A DNA stretch of 64,000 nt from Diogma glabrata (lineage: Eukaryota > Arthropoda > Insecta > Diptera > Cylindrotomidae), in the NCBI GenBank assembly GCA_963693315.1, contig OY856188.1, positions 266,471,114 to 266,535,113 of the forward strand. Direction: 5' to 3'. Under the pieces are notes generated by a model that saw only the letters and a list, made by a program, of their open reading frames with translations, had not been told where the DNA came from and made no database searches. The position numbers and the translations under genes were made by a program. Below, one piece after another: positions 63,543 through 64,000 of the stretch (position 1 is its first letter; the number at the start of each line of letters is the position of its first letter).

Positions 63543-64000
63543 GTACATGAACAACAAGATTCAGCGTCAAAGAAGGTAACATGTAAGTGTTGTGGCAGAG
63601 TTGGTCATATTAAACCAAGATGCAGATTCAAGAATTATGCTTGTTCAAAATGCGATGTGAAGGGACATCTAGCAGCTGTTTGCAACTCAACTATCAGTCA
63701 AAATAGATACATGTCTGATAAAACGAATACCGGTCAACAAGATGAACATCAAACGAAACCTGCTGAAGCAGACATTTTGCCAACATTGTATATGGCGGCA
63801 GAAAACAACTCGAGTAAAGATTTTATTTTGAATATTAACAATAGTATTGTAAATGATATTTGTAATGACTCGCCTATTTTTATGAAAGTGTTTATTGAAA
63901 GCAAAGAATGTAATTTTCAAATTGATACTGGAGCGGGATTATCTGCTATCTCTTTAGAATATTATCGTAAAAATTTTGTCAAGTATACATTAAAGCCTAC
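63543..64000 (+). CDS. Outer Gypsy gag-protease, resuming; runs off the window
   Basis: The gag frame from NSLTV (61308) continues with HEQQDSASKKVT, two zinc knuckles (CKCCGRVGHIKPRC, CSKCDVKGHLAAVC; 63580-63675), a linker and retropepsin FQIDTGAGLSAIS (near 63921). The frame is open to the last base. The remaining pol should lie to the right of the window. Confidence 0.85.

Overview
The window is eukaryotic, AT-rich and insect-like. It contains one ordinary multi-exon host gene, and almost everything else is transposable-element sequence. Evidence for an insect (perhaps a fly; the order is not fixed by the sequence) is the small-exon/large-intron gene, the mix of BEL/Pao, Ty3/Gypsy, Copia, Jockey/CR1-type LINE, hAT and foldback elements, and a Copia primer-binding site of the insect initiator-tRNA-Met type.

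Region 1 (1-13.5 kb): the 3' part of a plus-strand gene for a Q/N-rich nuclear protein ending in a PWWP domain. It is most likely the MBD5/MBD6 orthologue, six-banded (sba) in flies. Five exons are visible with matching splice phases. The fourth intron (1660-12517) is about 10.9 kb and holds gag relics, a hAT relic split by a solo LTR, a 370-bp repeat family and a satellite block of six units of about 335 bp.

Region 2 (13.5-26.4 kb): non-coding and rich in hairpins. There are at least ten separate palindromes or foldbacks (one about 1.9 kb), a LINE 3' fragment, tRNA-like sequences, then minus-strand debris: a BEL integrase fragment, an unrecognised coding remnant, a Gypsy gag-protease, and a head-to-head LTR palindrome.

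Region 3 (28.7-48.5 kb) is the most interesting. A minus-strand gene has XPG/FEN1-like nuclease motifs and a C-terminal CXC (tesmin/TSO1-type) zinc finger. It is flanked by inverted repeats of about 280-290 bp, so it looks like a DNA transposon, perhaps Academ-like. Three LTR retrotransposons have split it: BEL (29645-37715, TSD CCTGT), Copia (38098-42541, TSD GATGG) and Gypsy (42571-47066, TSD CTAC). Removing each element with one target-site copy restores the same reading frame at all three junctions. The BEL 5' LTR itself carries a 1.23-kb insertion and a solo LTR.

Region 4 (48.5-64 kb): a MITE-like element, a 4.9-kb Gypsy element (49350-54278, TSD CCTGA), T-rich repeats, a 5'-truncated LINE (57.8-60.4 kb), and a Gypsy gag interrupted by another Gypsy insertion (61309-63542, TSD GTAC) with mismatched ends. 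The gag resumes after it and runs off the window.

Most retroelement ORFs carry stops, frameshifts or deletions, so no complete active copy is visible. No rRNA gene, CRISPR array or confident functional tRNA gene was found.
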